From NCBI RefSeq assembly GCF_900496995.4, contig NW_024470386.1, positions 124,001-188,000 on the forward strand: a stretch of 64,000 bases of DNA, written 5' to 3'. The position numbers and the translations under genes were made by a program. The notes beneath the pieces were generated by a model that was not told where the DNA came from, ran no database searches, and was given only the letters and a program-made list of their open reading frames with translations. Below, one piece after another: positions 34,467-45,977 of the stretch. Position 1 is the first letter of the stretch. Each line of letters starts with the position of its first letter. Source of the stretch: Aquila chrysaetos chrysaetos (Eukaryota > Chordata > Aves > Accipitriformes > Accipitridae).

Positions 34467-34561
34467 TTCCTTCCCTTCCCTTCCCTTCCCTATCCCTTCC
34501 CCCTTCCTTCCCTTCCCTTCCCTTCCCTTCCTTCCCTTCCCTTCCCCTTCCCTTCCTTCCC
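34467..34561 (+). repeat. (CCCTT)n microsatellite beside the gap
   Basis: About 95 bp of imperfect CCCTT/CCTT repeats directly after the gap; it may extend into it. Confidence 0.9.
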
Positions 34562-35320
34562 TCATAGTCGCCCTTTCAGAGCAGGGAGTTTAATCCCAGA
34601 GGAAAGCGGGGGGAACAGAAACCATGGGAAGGCACCCAGGAGTTTCTCCGTGCAGCGCTGCCGCGTCCTGCCCCACAAACCTCCTGGCCTTCCCCCGCTC
34701 CTCCTACACACTCGCTGCAGTTTGGGATTGCCGCGGGCTCACACCCACCACGTTCCCTCTGAGATCACACGGAGGCATCGAAGGCCGCCCCTGCCCCTAG
34801 GACCCCAGCCAAGGAGCCGACACTCACCACTGCAGACGGCATGCAGGACCTCGCCGCTCCCCACCTGGGTCAGCACGGCGCGCAGGGGCGAGCAGCGTCA
34901 TTCCCGCAAAGGGGATGCACCGCAGGGCTGCAGAGGAGGCAGGGACAGAGGGACCGAGAGGGTCGCTGAGAGACACGGGAGACTGGGGTCCCATCCCTGC
35001 CAGGGCTGGGGCTGCTGGGCCACGCAGGACGTTCCTGCAGGAGGGCGTGGGACGGGCTGCCTTCCCCAGGGGGGACACAGGGAAGCCCTTTGGGGAACGG
35101 GGAGGACGGTGCGGGGCCGAGACCCCGCGGGTTTGTCTCCAGCAGGTTCCCGCCCTTTGGGAACTGGGATCGGGCTGATAAGGCAGAGCTGCCACCCTGG
35201 CCCTGGCACGGAACAAGGAGGCACGGCAACTCCGTAGCCCCCCACTTCAACACAGGGCGTTTAGGGAGGGGAGGATCCCTTCTCCTTGTTATCACAGATC
35301 TCTACCCAAGGCCCAGGGTG
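34562..35320. other. No gene recognised
   Basis: GC-rich DNA between the gap and the first spacer MROH-like exon. Frames on both strands are open by composition; none is recognisable. Confidence 0.4.
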
Positions 35321-35326
35321 CCATAC

Positions 35327-38300
35327 CATATCTGCGGGCCATTTTGCCCAAGGTGAGGAGCACAATCTCATCAGGGACCTTCCTCATGGCCTTCAGCTGG
35401 CTCTGGAGCTCGGACATGACAAAGTGGAAGTGGGAGCGGGCCAGAGCTACCAGGACGTCGCTAGCGGCCATCTTCACGTCGCCTGTCACACCCTGCAAAA
35501 GCGTCACAGGTTAAACACTCCGGAGAAAAAGGCTGAGGCACTAGGGCAGGCTGAGTGACCCCATCTCCTCTGCAAGAGCCCTCGGGACAGCTGTGCTCGG
35601 GGCCGAGCGGCTGCTGCCTCTTGTACCCTGGGATAGGCGAGCAGTTCCCTGGCGAGATGAGGGAGGCTTTTCCCCAGAACAGCCCTGTGCTGCTGCCCCC
35701 TCTCCCTCTCCATGGAGACGCCAGGAACAAACTGCCGCAGACTCAAGACCCCCCTGGGACCTCTCTGTGGGGCTGGTGGGTTGCCACAGCTCTTCCTCAA
35801 AGCAGGACAAACAGCGTTGAGCTTGAACCCCGCTGTCACTCAGTTAGAAACAGCCCCAAGTCCGCTCCTCCGCACAGTTCTCCGCCTCCCCGTGGAGTGA
35901 TTGCTAGAAGTGACTTACCAATATGTTCCCCGCACCCCCTTGAGGGAAGGCAAAACCTCCAGGGTGGAATGCAGTGGACACGCAAGGAATTGGTTCCCTA
36001 ATAATTCTCTATGCAACGTAACCTGCAACCTTGGATGTTAGCAACACCCAGGGAGCTTGGTGTGCTGACCCTAAGAGAAGTAACACGGAGGGTGGAGTGG
36101 AGCGGAGACGCCACGGCCAGTCTCTGTGATATTATCGCAGGGATAGGGAACTGAACGGTAGGAACGGTAGGTCCCTGCATTGAATCCACGGAAGCAAGGA
36201 GGTAAAATCATGGGGGTTCTGTCGACCTACCGCCCTACTTCTCATTTATCTCCTAAGTGCCCTGTCCTGGGGTACTGACACGCAAAATTACCTCCTCTGG
36301 GTGAACTTTGCTCATTATAATACCAAAACACACCTCCATCCCAAAAGCTACCCGCCTCCAAGTGCAACCACCCGTCACTGAGCCTGCACTCTGAATTTTT
36401 TCGAGCATGTCCTTTTAAAAGCAAAGCGAGAGAACTTAATACCAATCACAGTAAAGTCATGTATGACTAGAGTCACTCGAGCTCCACCTAAATAGGAAAA
36501 CAGTATAAAAAGGCCGAAAGAGAGGGGGACTATTAGGGAAGATACCATCGTGGACAAGTTGGGAGGACATCACTGCCTTCTGGGATCAGTCGACAGGCTG
36601 AACCTCTCTTCCCCCCAGAGGGACACCTCTTGGGTGAGATTCAAACACTCGGCTGTAGCGAGTGCTTTCCCGGGAAACTTAGAATTCTTTAGAGCTCTTT
36701 TTCTTCCATAATTTAATGCGCTTGTAGTCGAGTGTATTATTATTTGCACGTGCCTTGCAGACAGTGTATTTATCACCGGCAATCCAAAGAACCTGTACTC
36801 CTGTTGCTTTAATAAACTGTACTATTCATTAAAATCTAGCCGTGAGAGTTTGTTGAACGCAACCAAACTCCTTAAGTCTGGCCGTGATAGTTGATTGAAC
36901 GCGACTAAATTGAAAGTACAGTGCGCTATTTGTGCGTCCGTAATCGTGATAGGTCAACATATTGAACGCGACCGGACTGCCAGTGCTGAATTGGGCATCA
37001 CCCAGAATCTAAGCCTAGCCGCCCCCAGCCCCTCTGACGTCTAAGGACAAGCTGGAACGCAAGGGGGTTTATTTTCTGCCCAAAGTCTTTACCCTTGAAC
37101 ACAACACTCCCCTCTCCAAATTCCCTGTCATGACGAGTCCCCAGAGCCTCTCCCTCAGGACCTCTGCTGGGTCTGAACAACCAAGGAGCATCTCTGCGCC
37201 ACTCTGTATTTCCCCCAAAACCAGAGGGGGGCAGAGGCAGGCTGCTTTGGTGGCCTTGAAAGAGAACAAGCTCACCTGGGCTGCTCGCATGTCACTCAAT
37301 GCCTCTGCTATCAGGCGGTTCACAACGCCACTCGTCAAACAGCCGTCGTCTCCCCACAAGACGCTCTCCAGCTCCCGGTACGTCTCCACTCGGTCACCCT
37401 GGGGACGGACCACAAAGGGGACTGATGGCACTTGCTTTGCCCTTGTTCCCAGGGAGCCACGACAGAGCCCTGCTGCCCCCCAAATCATCTGCGTGACGCA
37501 GGCACGAGGGACGAGTTGCAGGCATCGGTCAGGACAGCCACGGGGAACAGCAGGATCTTCCGCGGCACCTCTGACACTAGCAGAGAGTCAGACAGGGAGA
37601 TCGACTCCACCGGGGCAAAAGGCCATGTGGGAGCCTGGGAGGTCACTCCTGAAAACGGGGGACGGCGGAGGTCAGGGGGAAAGTGCCCGACAAGGAAGGG
37701 TGGGACTGTTCACTCAACTCCTGCCTAGGTTTTGGCTAACCCAGCTCCTGCTAAGGCCTGATGTATGCTGGGAGCAGCACCATTAGGTCAAAGCGAGAGC
37801 ACTGCGTAGGCAGAACAGGTGGCCAGAGACAGCTAAAGGGCCATGATGCAGCCATTACCAGCTGCGGATGGCTGTCTCCGGCAGCCATTACCTTTTGTCT
37901 GGCAGTTTCCTGCTAACGTAAGGAAATGGTATAGACCCAGCCTCCAAGCTGGAGGGTATAAAACCTCCGCTTACTCAAAAAGCTTTTGAAGCGGATCCAA
38001 CAGCAGCTGAACTGCTGAGGCTTTCATGCTTCCCGGTGTGACACAGGGGATGCCCACACCGTGATGGAGGAGGAAGGGTGAGCGCTCTCTCCGTTGGCTG
38101 GGTAATTAATTCTTTTTTTTGCTCGTAGTTGCACGATATTAAGAGTTACGGGTTTTAAGTTATGAAACCTTATGACTTGACTGGTGAAGGAGTGAATTCA
38201 CGCGATAGGTGAGTCTGGGAAAAGGGAATTGAGCCCCCGTTTGTCATGTTTGTTTACTGTATTTCTTACTGAGCTCATGAAATAAAGTTTAAATCACAGC

Positions 38301-39441
38301 GTATGTTGTCCCTGTACATTTGAGAGATCCCAATGGACCGTGACAAAGGGGAAGGCATGGCAACGAGACCACGCCCCGAGGAGGGGAAGCCGTGAGCACC
38401 CTGCGCCTTGGGGCACAGTGTTGCTCCTCGCACGGGCAGGAGCCCCAGCACTGGGAGCTCCCGGGGAAAGGAGTGGGGAGCAATGGCATTAGTCCAGCTT
38501 GAGCAGCAGGATCGGCGCCTGGGGACAAAGTGCCTGCAGGAGGGCAGAGGTGCTGTCAGGTGAGACGCCCCTCTGCCACGGCACCCGGGGAAGCCGGGGG
38601 CATGGAGGGGAGCCCTCAACCCCCACCTCACCTCATGGTCTTGCAGTCGCTTTAGCAGAGAAGTCCCGACGGCCACAAGGGTCGTGACGGCCGCAGGGAC
38701 AGTCCCCGTCACCCTGCCTCCGTCCTCAGAACGCGCAGGTCTGGACTGGGAACGCACGCATGGGCAGAGAGCTGCAAGAAAAGAAAGAAATGGCTTTGCT
38801 GGCTGCAGGGCTTCGCACCAGGGAGGGGCGAGGATCTTCCCAGACTGCCCCAGCACTAACAGCCTGTGCTGGGCTGTACTGGCAAGAGGGAAGTCAGTGG
38901 GATGAGGGGAGGGAGTCTTCCCCTCACCGCGGCAGTGGGAAGACCACCTTGGGGGACTGGGCCCATTCTGGGCTCCTCAGTGACAGAACGGCAGCAATGC
39001 GCTGGAGCGAGTCCAGCACAGGGGCCCTGAGCTGGCCAGGGGATGGACATGGGCTCCGCAAGGAGAGGCCGGGAGGGCTGGGGCTGGGCAGCCCTGACAA
39101 GAGCCGGCCAGCCCAGGTCACCTCTGAGCGGTCCCCACCTGCCTCACGGAGGGCAGGGAGAGGACGGAGCCAGGACCTTCTCGGAGGTGCCTGGCAGCAG
39201 GATGAGAGGTGATGGGACGCAGCCCCCAGCACCCGGCTGGGACAGACACTGCCTCCAGCACGTATCAGACCCCAACTTCCCACCAGCCCCTCACCTATGA
39301 GCGCTCTCATCCTCCGCATGGGCAGCAGGATCCCCCGGATCGACACACTGCTCCTCCAAGCAAAAGCCATGAGAAACTGGGGCAGCACCAGCCCCAGGAG
39401 GAACATGTAGAGCCCAACCATTGTGACCTCAGAGAGGGCTC
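35327..39441 (-). CDS. MROH1/2-like gene, N-terminal-type exons only (partial)
   Basis: Five exon-like blocks with consensus borders, 5' to 3': 39,441-39,295 (LSEVTMVGLYMFLLGLVLP), about 39,030-38,948 (LRAPVLDSLQRIAAVLSL), 38,771-38,632 (AVTTLVAVGTSLLKRLQDHE), 37,398-37,276 (GDRVETYRELESVLWGDDGC) and 35,492-35,327 (AASDVLVALARSHFHFVMSE). The last two match in order the N-terminal region of MROH1/MROH2 proteins, roughly residues 65-165. The first two are less certain. HEAT-repeat protein of unknown molecular role. Downstream exons would fall at or beyond the gap and palindrome arm, so the gene is cut at its 3' side. An LTR-like element and another LTR sit in its introns. It may be a fragment, or may continue in unassembled sequence. 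Confidence 0.6.
35925..36990 (+). mobile_element. LTR of an unassigned endogenous retrovirus, spacer copy (fossil)
   Basis: Third copy of the LTR seen at 24.05-24.97 kb and 51.0-51.9 kb. It has a good TATA box (AGTATAAAAAGG near 36,498) and AATAAACTG near 36,812. It is followed by a short repeated motif (TTGAACGCGAC) at 36,895-36,985. More different from the two arm copies than those are from each other. Confidence 0.65.
37700..38299 (+). mobile_element. Candidate LTR or short promoter-polyA unit (fossil, uncertain)
   Basis: GGGTATAAAACC at about 37,955 is a strong TATA box and AATAAAGTTT at about 38,282 a polyadenylation signal some 325 bp later. The block then ends AAATCACA. This spacing is typical of a retroviral LTR. 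No target-site duplication was confirmed and no internal sequence adjoins it. Confidence 0.4.
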
Positions 39442-39609
39442 CTGTGACAGGGGGACATGTGCTGGGGACGCAGCAGCACCCTGGGGACCCTCCCAGGCCC
39501 AGAAATGCAGGATTTTCCATCACTTGAATTTGCTCATGGTCCTCAAACAGTTCTGGCAAAGACTTTCTCCAGACAGCCCTTCCCAGCTCTGTCCCTGATC
39601 CACGTCCCC

Positions 39610-39772
39610 CTCCAGGGTCCCATCCCTGGAAACATTCAAGGTCAGCTGCGATGGAGCTCTGAGCAACCCGATCGAGTTGAAGATGTCCCTGCTCATCGCA
39701 GGGGGGTTGGACTAGATGAGCTTTCAAGGTCCCTTCCAACCCAAACTATTCTATGATTCTACGATGCTATGA
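39610..39772 (+). repeat. CR1 LINE 3' end
   Basis: Contains CATCCCTGGAAACATTCAAG, GAGTTGAAGATGTCCCTGCT and AAGGTCCCTTCCAACCCAAA followed by CTATTCTATGATTCT, the canonical CR1 3' terminus with its octamer tail. 5' truncated. Confidence 0.97.
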
Positions 39773-41340
39773 CCCGAGGCAACGTGGTCTCAAGAGGACT
39801 GACCTGGCCTTTGCCCCCTGCATTTTCTTGCCCTGGTTTTCTCCAAAGAGGACGCTCCTGACTGTGTCTGCCCGTGCCCTCCCCTATGTCTCCTCCAAGA
39901 ACATTTGCTCCCATTCTCCAGCCAGGACCGAACTGGGCAGAAACTGGAGACCTCCAACCCATCCCTCCCAACTGTGTCCTGAAAAGACAAAGGAGACTCG
40001 TATTCAAATGGAATATCCTTTTGCTGTTTGCTGGACTGTGGGAAAGCTGACCTTCCTAGAAGGTTTCTCAGCTCAAATCCAGACGAAAGAAGGACCAGAA
40101 CTGCCATCTCTACCAGAGGAGGAAACGCGCACCTATCCAGGCCCTTCATGCTACTAGACAGGTGTACAATTGCCTGTGGGTTCAGAAAGAAACTTCCATA
40201 CAGTCCTCCGGTCTTTATGAAAGGGTGGATATGTGCTGCCCTGTTGGTTTTTTTTTGGGGGGGGGGGGGCAGGGCTGGGGGTGTGGGTGTTACCCCTTAA
40301 GTCAGCATGCAAGCCGAGACAACTTGCTGTTATTTGGCTGTAGTTTTCCATGCTGGGTTGTCTGCCTCTGCCTAGAGAATAAGGGAGTGTGTAAGGCTGG
40401 TGCTACACTCTGGAAGAGCGGTATGTCTGCAGATGACAGTTTTGGAGCTTGGAGTGAGTAACAGGAGGACAAACTGGCCCGTGATTTGATACTGGATGGG
40501 CCACAGCTTGTCGGGCGTTTGCTGTGTTTAGGCTGGCCTTTTAGGCAAGCTGCGGTTTGCCTGCTGGGCAGCACGATGCAGATGAGATTTCTGCGCAGCG
40601 TATTCAGCTGTTTGGAGATGGCCCCAGAGGGCACAGGAAACGACTACTTCTTTGCAGGAGTATTGTTTTAGAGTATTTTCATCAGTCTGTTTTGGTGTGT
40701 GAAGCTGGTGAGAACAGCAGTCTCTCTAACCGACCTTTCCCCCTGCATGGAGAAATACCACCCCACGATCATAGCATGCGAGATGTCACAACACCCATAC
40801 CATCCTACGGATGCTTGCCGTTTTGGGCATAGACTGACCCTGATCGGGAGGGTGACCGGTTAACCAGTCACCACATCCAAAAGGCATGCCATCCTCAGAC
40901 TACACAAGTCTTTCTTGCGTTTCTTGTGTTTCTCTGAAACAAGGGTTTCTTGTCTTGCTGCAGGCTGCACGGAGCAGGTACAGTGCTTCTGACTGGGACC
41001 CCCAGGCATCCCCAGCTCAGTAACAGCTGTACCTTCTATTCCCTCCTTCACCCTTTTATCCCAACGCTTCGCTTTCCTGTCTTTTGTCTGGTAGTTTTTC
41101 CCTTTATTGTCTCGCTACTTTAACACTAGGCCAACTAGTTTTCTGCTTTCGTGGTCTGCCCTCTCCAACACTTTCTCACTTTGTCACACGGTTAGCTTAA
41201 CCTCGAGCTCGGACTGGTGAAGACGGTGGGGATTTAGAGCTTCTGTAAGCAATGAGACAACAGACACCATCAAAAAAAGGTCTATTCTCTCCACTGCCCA
41301 CCTCAGAATTCTCTAGGAATCTCTAAAGGCACAAAGAAGA
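39773..41340. other. No gene recognised; T9G13 run at about 40,249-40,271
   Basis: Mixed sequence. The only notable element is a run of T followed by about 13 G and more G clusters to 40,290, which could form a G-quadruplex. Confidence 0.4.
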
Positions 41341-41344
41341 AGCA

Positions 41345-41845
41345 GCTTAGATGCTCTTCCACCCAGTCAACTTTGGTTGGGATGCCAATGAGATCCGTAT
41401 GCTTCGAGAAGACTTGTGTGACCGACACTTTGAGCTCTCTGCCCCTCAGGCTGTAGATGAGGGGAGTGAAGAAAGATGTAAAGAGTGTAGAAAACAGAGC
41501 CTATTGTGTTTGTGTTCCCTACTCTGATAGCATCTGCTAAGCAACACACAATGTTAAAGTCCTGTGTACAACTGTGACACCAAACAGCGATCAGATGAGA
41601 GGAGCAGGCGTAAGCATCTTTTTGCTTCCTGGTACCAAAGAGATTTTCAGAGTGGAGGAAAGGATGTAGCTGTAAGATGCCAGAAGCTGCAGAAATGTGA
41701 AGAGAGGATCTACGGAGAACTCGGCGGTGCGGCCAGTGTAGTATCATCACAGGATGATGATGAAGGATTACCATGAGACGAGACAAGAATTGGTAAATTT
41801 CATTCGCCACACAAGAAGTTAGTTGTGATAGAAACACTCCGTTAG
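41345..41845 (-). pseudogene. Olfactory receptor remnant, right copy (TM5 to C-terminus)
   Basis: On the minus strand the 3' part reads ALFSTLFTSFFTPLIYSLRG followed by RELKVSVTQVF, the TM7 and tail of an odorant receptor (usual form NPLIYSLRNKEL). Upstream pieces in other frames include YACSSHLIAV, the start of TM6. Several frame breaks; the 5' half is missing and its place is taken by a solo LTR at 41,851. Not functional. Confidence 0.75.
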
Positions 41846-41850
41846 GATGC

Positions 41851-42445
41851 TGTCATGGTTTAACACCAGCCAGCAACTAAGCACCACACAGCCGCTTGCT
41901 CACTCCCCTCCTTCGCGGGATGGGGGGAAGAGAATTGCAAGGGTAAACGAGTGAGAAAACTAGTGGGTGCAGATAAGAACAGTTTAATAATTGAAATAAA
42001 ATAAAATAGTAATAATAATAAATTGTAATGAAAAGGAAAATAACAAAGAGAGAGAAATAAAACCCAAGAAAGACAAGTGGTGCAAATGAAAACAACTGCT
42101 CACCACCAAGCGACCGATGCCCAGCCAAGCCCCGAGCTGCAGCCCCCTGGCCAACCTTCCCCCTAGTTTTATTGCTGAGCATGACATCGTATGGTATGGA
42201 ATATCCCTTTGGTCAGTTGGGGTCAGCTGTCCCGGCTGTGTCTCGTCTCAACTTTTTGAGCACCCCCAGCCTACCTGCTGGCGGGTGGTATGAGAAGCAG
42301 AAAAGGCCTTGGCTGTGTAAGCACTGCTCAGCAATAACGAAAACATCCCTGTATTATCAACACTGTTTCCAGCACAAATCCAAAACACAGCCCCATACTA
42401 GCTCCTATGAAGAACATTAACTCTACCCCAGCCAAAGCCAGCACA
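41851..42445 (-). mobile_element. Solo ERVL-like LTR, right arm (fossil)
   Basis: 595-bp counterpart of 33,063-33,660, flanked by the same 5-bp duplication (GATGC on this strand, 41,846-41,850 and 42,446-42,450). Insertion therefore predates the arm duplication. Confidence 0.9.
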
Positions 42446-42841
42446 GATGCCAGCTTCACATTTTGTTCATATCCGGCTCTTGGCTTAAAGCCGAGAGTGG
42501 CATTTTCTACTGGGCTGAAGTGCAGAAGGTTCCATATTGCAAAATATCAACCGTATCTCCAACCCCTGCCTGGAGATAACATTCCCCACAGGCCAGAAAA
42601 CTGAAGTTACAGAACTCTTCTGTGCACTCCCTGCAGAAATGGGCTGCTGCCCAGTTCGGAAAGCTGGGAGGGGGAGCAGGCCATCAGGTGGGAGGAGACA
42701 TCCATGTCCTCCAGGAGGACTGGAGATGCTAGTCAGCCAGCACCAGCAGAACAGTGAGGGGTTCTCCATCACGGTCGCAAACCAGACCAAGAAGAAAACC
42801 ACTAAGATGGGAATCTCCATTTCTGGGAGGTTCCAAAAGCT

Positions 42842-45734
42842 AGAAGGGAAAGGAGGAGAAGAGGAGGAAGAGGAGGAGTAGGAGTAGCAGGGTGACAAGT
42901 TGAAGAGGAACAAGAGGGACAGGATAAATATGAGGTAGAGGAACAGTAGAAGGAAGAGCTGTAAAAAAAAGGAGCATGAAGAGAATGAGGAAAGGACAGA
43001 GGAGAAGAAGGAGAAACAGGAGCAGGAGGAGGAGGAGGAAGAGAAAGAAAAGGCAGGTGAATAAGAGAAATAACAGGAAGAGAACACTAAAAACAATAGG
43101 AAAAGGAGGAGGAGGAGGAGGAGGAAAAGGAGGTGGAAAAAAAGAAAGAGGAGAATAAGAGGCAAAATAACAGGAGGAGAAGAAATAGGATGAGGAAGAG
43201 GAGAACGAAAGGGATGAGAAGAATGAGAAGGCTGACGAGGAGGAGGTGGAAGAGGAGGAGGAAGATGACAAGGAAAAAGTGGAAGAAGGAGGATGAGGAG
43301 AAGGAGGATGAGGAGAAGGAGGATGAGGAGAAGGAGGATGAGGAGAAGGAGGATGAGGAGAAGGAGGATGAGGAGAAGGCTGACGAGGAGGAGGAGGAAG
43401 ATGACAAGGAAAAAGTGGAAGAAGAGAAGGAAGAGAAGGAGGATGAGGAGGAGGAGGAGGAGGCGGAAGAGGAGGAGGAAGATGACAAGGAAAAAGTGGA
43501 AGAAGAGAAGGAAGAGAAGGAGGATGAGGAGGAGGAGGAGGCGGAAGAGGAGGAGGAAGATGACAAGCAAAAAGTGGAAGAAGAGAAGGAGGAGAAGGAG
43601 GATGAGAGAAGGAGAAGACTGACCAGGACGAGGCAGAAGAGGAGGAGAAGGAGGATGAGGAGAAGGAGGATGAGGAGAAGGAGGATGAGGAGAAGGAGGA
43701 TGAGGAGAAGGAGGATGAGGAGAAGGAGGATGAGGAGAAGGAGGATGAGGAGAAGGAGGATGAGGAGAAGGAGGATGAGGAGAAGGAGGAGGAAGATACA
43801 AGGAAAACGTGGAAGAAGAGAAGGAGGAGAAGGCTGATGAGGAGGAGGTGGAAGAGGAGGAGGAAGATGACAAGGAAAAAGTGGAAGAAGAGAAGGAAGA
43901 GAAGGAGGATGAGGAGAAGGAGGAGGCGGAAGAGGAGGAGGAAGATGACAAGGAAAAAAGTGGAAGAAGAGAAGGAGGAGGAGGATGAGAAGGAGAAGGC
44001 AGAAGAGGAGGAGGAAGATGACAAGGAAAAAGTGGAAGAAGAGAAGGAGGAGAAGGAGGATGAGGAGAAGGAGAAGGCTGACCAGGAGGAGGCAGAATAG
44101 GAGGAGGAAGATGACAAGGAAAAAGTGGAAGAACAGAAGGAGGAGAAGGAGGATGAGGAGAAGGAGGAGGCAGAATAGGAGGAGGGAGATGACAAGGAAA
44201 AAGTGGAAGAACAGAAGGAGGAGAAGGAGGATGAGGAGGAGGAGAAGGATGATGTGGAGAAGGAGAAGGCTGACCAGGAGAAGGCTGACCAGGAGAAGAA
44301 GGAGGAGGATAATCAGGAGAAGGCTGACCAGCAGGAGGCTGACCAGCAGGAGGCGGAAGATGAGGAGGCGGAGGAGGCTGACCAGGAGGAGGCTGACCAG
44401 GAGGAGAAGGGGGAGGCTGACCAGGAGGAGGCTGACCAGGAGGAGAAGGAGGAGGCGGAGAAGGCTGACCAGGCGGAGAAGGAGAAGGCTGACCAGGAGG
44501 AGGAGGTGAGGAGGAGGCGGAAGAGGAGGAGAAGGAGAAGGAGGAGGCTGACCAGGAGGAGGCGGAAGAGGAGGAGGCTGACCAGGAGGAGGCCTGACCA
44601 GGAGAAGGCTGACCCGGAGAAGGCTGACCCGGAGAAGGCTGACCCGGAGAAGGCGGAAGAGGAGGAGAAGGCGGAAGAGGAGGAGAAGGCGGAAGAGGAG
44701 GAGAAGGCGGAAGAGGAGGAGAAGGCGGAAGAGGAGGAGAAGGAAGAAGAGGAGGAGAAGGAGGAAGAGGAGGAGAAGGCGGAAGAGGAGGAGAAGGCGG
44801 AAGAGGAGGAGAAGGCGGAAGAGGAGGAGAAGGCGGAAGAGGAGGAGAAGGAGGAGGCTGACCAGGAGGAGAAGGAGAAGGCTGACCAGGAGAAGGCTGA
44901 CCAGGAGGAGAAGGCGGAAGAGGAGGAGGAGAAGGCGGAAGAGGAGGAGGAGGAGAAGGCTAACCAGGAGGAGAAGGAAGAGGAAGAGAAGGAGTAGGCG
45001 GAAGAAGAGGAGAAGGAGGAGGCGGAAAGAAGAAGAGAGAAGAGAGAAGAGAGGAGGCTGACCAGAGGAGGGCTGACCAGGAGGAGAGGAGAGGCTGACC
45101 AGGAGGAGGAGGAGAAGGCTGACCAGGAGGAGGAGAGAAGGCTGACCAGGAGGAGGAGGAGAAGGCGGACCAGGAGGAGGAGGAGAAGGCTGACCAGGAG
45201 GAGGAGGAGAAGGCTGACCAGGGGAGGAGAAGGCTGACCAGGAGGAGGGGAGAAGGCTGACCAGGAGGAGGAGGAGAAGGCTGACCAGGAGGAGGAGGAG
45301 GAGGCTGACCAGGAGGAGGAGGAGGGCTGACCAGGAGGAGGAGGAGAAGGTGACAGGAGGAGGAGGAGAAGGCTGACCAGGAGGAGGAGGAGAAGGCTGA
45401 CCAGGAGGAGGAGGAGAAGGCTGACCAGGAGGAGGAGGAGAAGGCTGACCAGGAGGAGGAGGAGAAGGCTGACCAGGAGGAGAAGGAGGAGGCTGACCAG
45501 GAGGAGGCTGACCAGGAGGAGAAGGAGGAGGCTGACCAGGAGAAGGCTGACCAGGAGGAGGTGGAGAAGGCTGACCAGGAGGAGGTGGAGAAGGCTGACT
45601 AGGAGGAGGTGGAGAAGGCTGACCAGGAGGAGGTGGAGAAGGCTGACCAGGAGGAGGAGGAGAAGGCTGACCAGGAGGAGGAGGAGAAGGCTGACCAGGA
45701 GGAGGAGGAGGAGGCTGACCAGGGAGGAGGAGGA
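42842..45734 (+). repeat. Tandem polypurine array, right arm
   Basis: Mirror of 30,237-32,665 but about 0.45 kb longer. Sub-arrays include GGAGAAGGAGGATGAGGA units (43,290-43,380 and 43,640-43,790), 18-bp GGCGGAAGAGGAGGAGAA units (44,655-44,850) and GAGGAGGAGAAGGCTGACCA units (45,060-45,730). The unit base pattern CGGAAG differs from the left-arm equivalent (CCGAAG on the same strand). Confidence 0.9.
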
Positions 45735-45977
45735 GAGGAATACATATAGGATATAGGGAAAGAAATTTTTTAATGATGAGGATGGTGGTGAAACACTGGC
45801 ACAGGCTGCCCAGAGAGGTGGTAGATGCCCCATCCCTGGAAACATTCAAGGTCAGGTTGGACAGAGCTCTGAGCAACCTGATCTAGTTGCCCCCTCTAGC
45901 AGGGGCTCATTGCAGGGGGGTTGGACTAGATGACCCTTAAAGGTCCCTTCCAACCCAAACCATTCAATGATTCATTG
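45735..45977 (+). repeat. CR1 LINE 3' end inside the polypurine tract, right arm
   Basis: Mirror of 30,004-30,236, with the same 3' UTR landmarks and end. Confidence 0.95.

Noticed and set aside
42840-45876. Frames of 451 and 929 codons on the minus strand of the right arm
   Set aside because: Same compositional effect as in the left arm; the longer one even runs through the CR1 tail.
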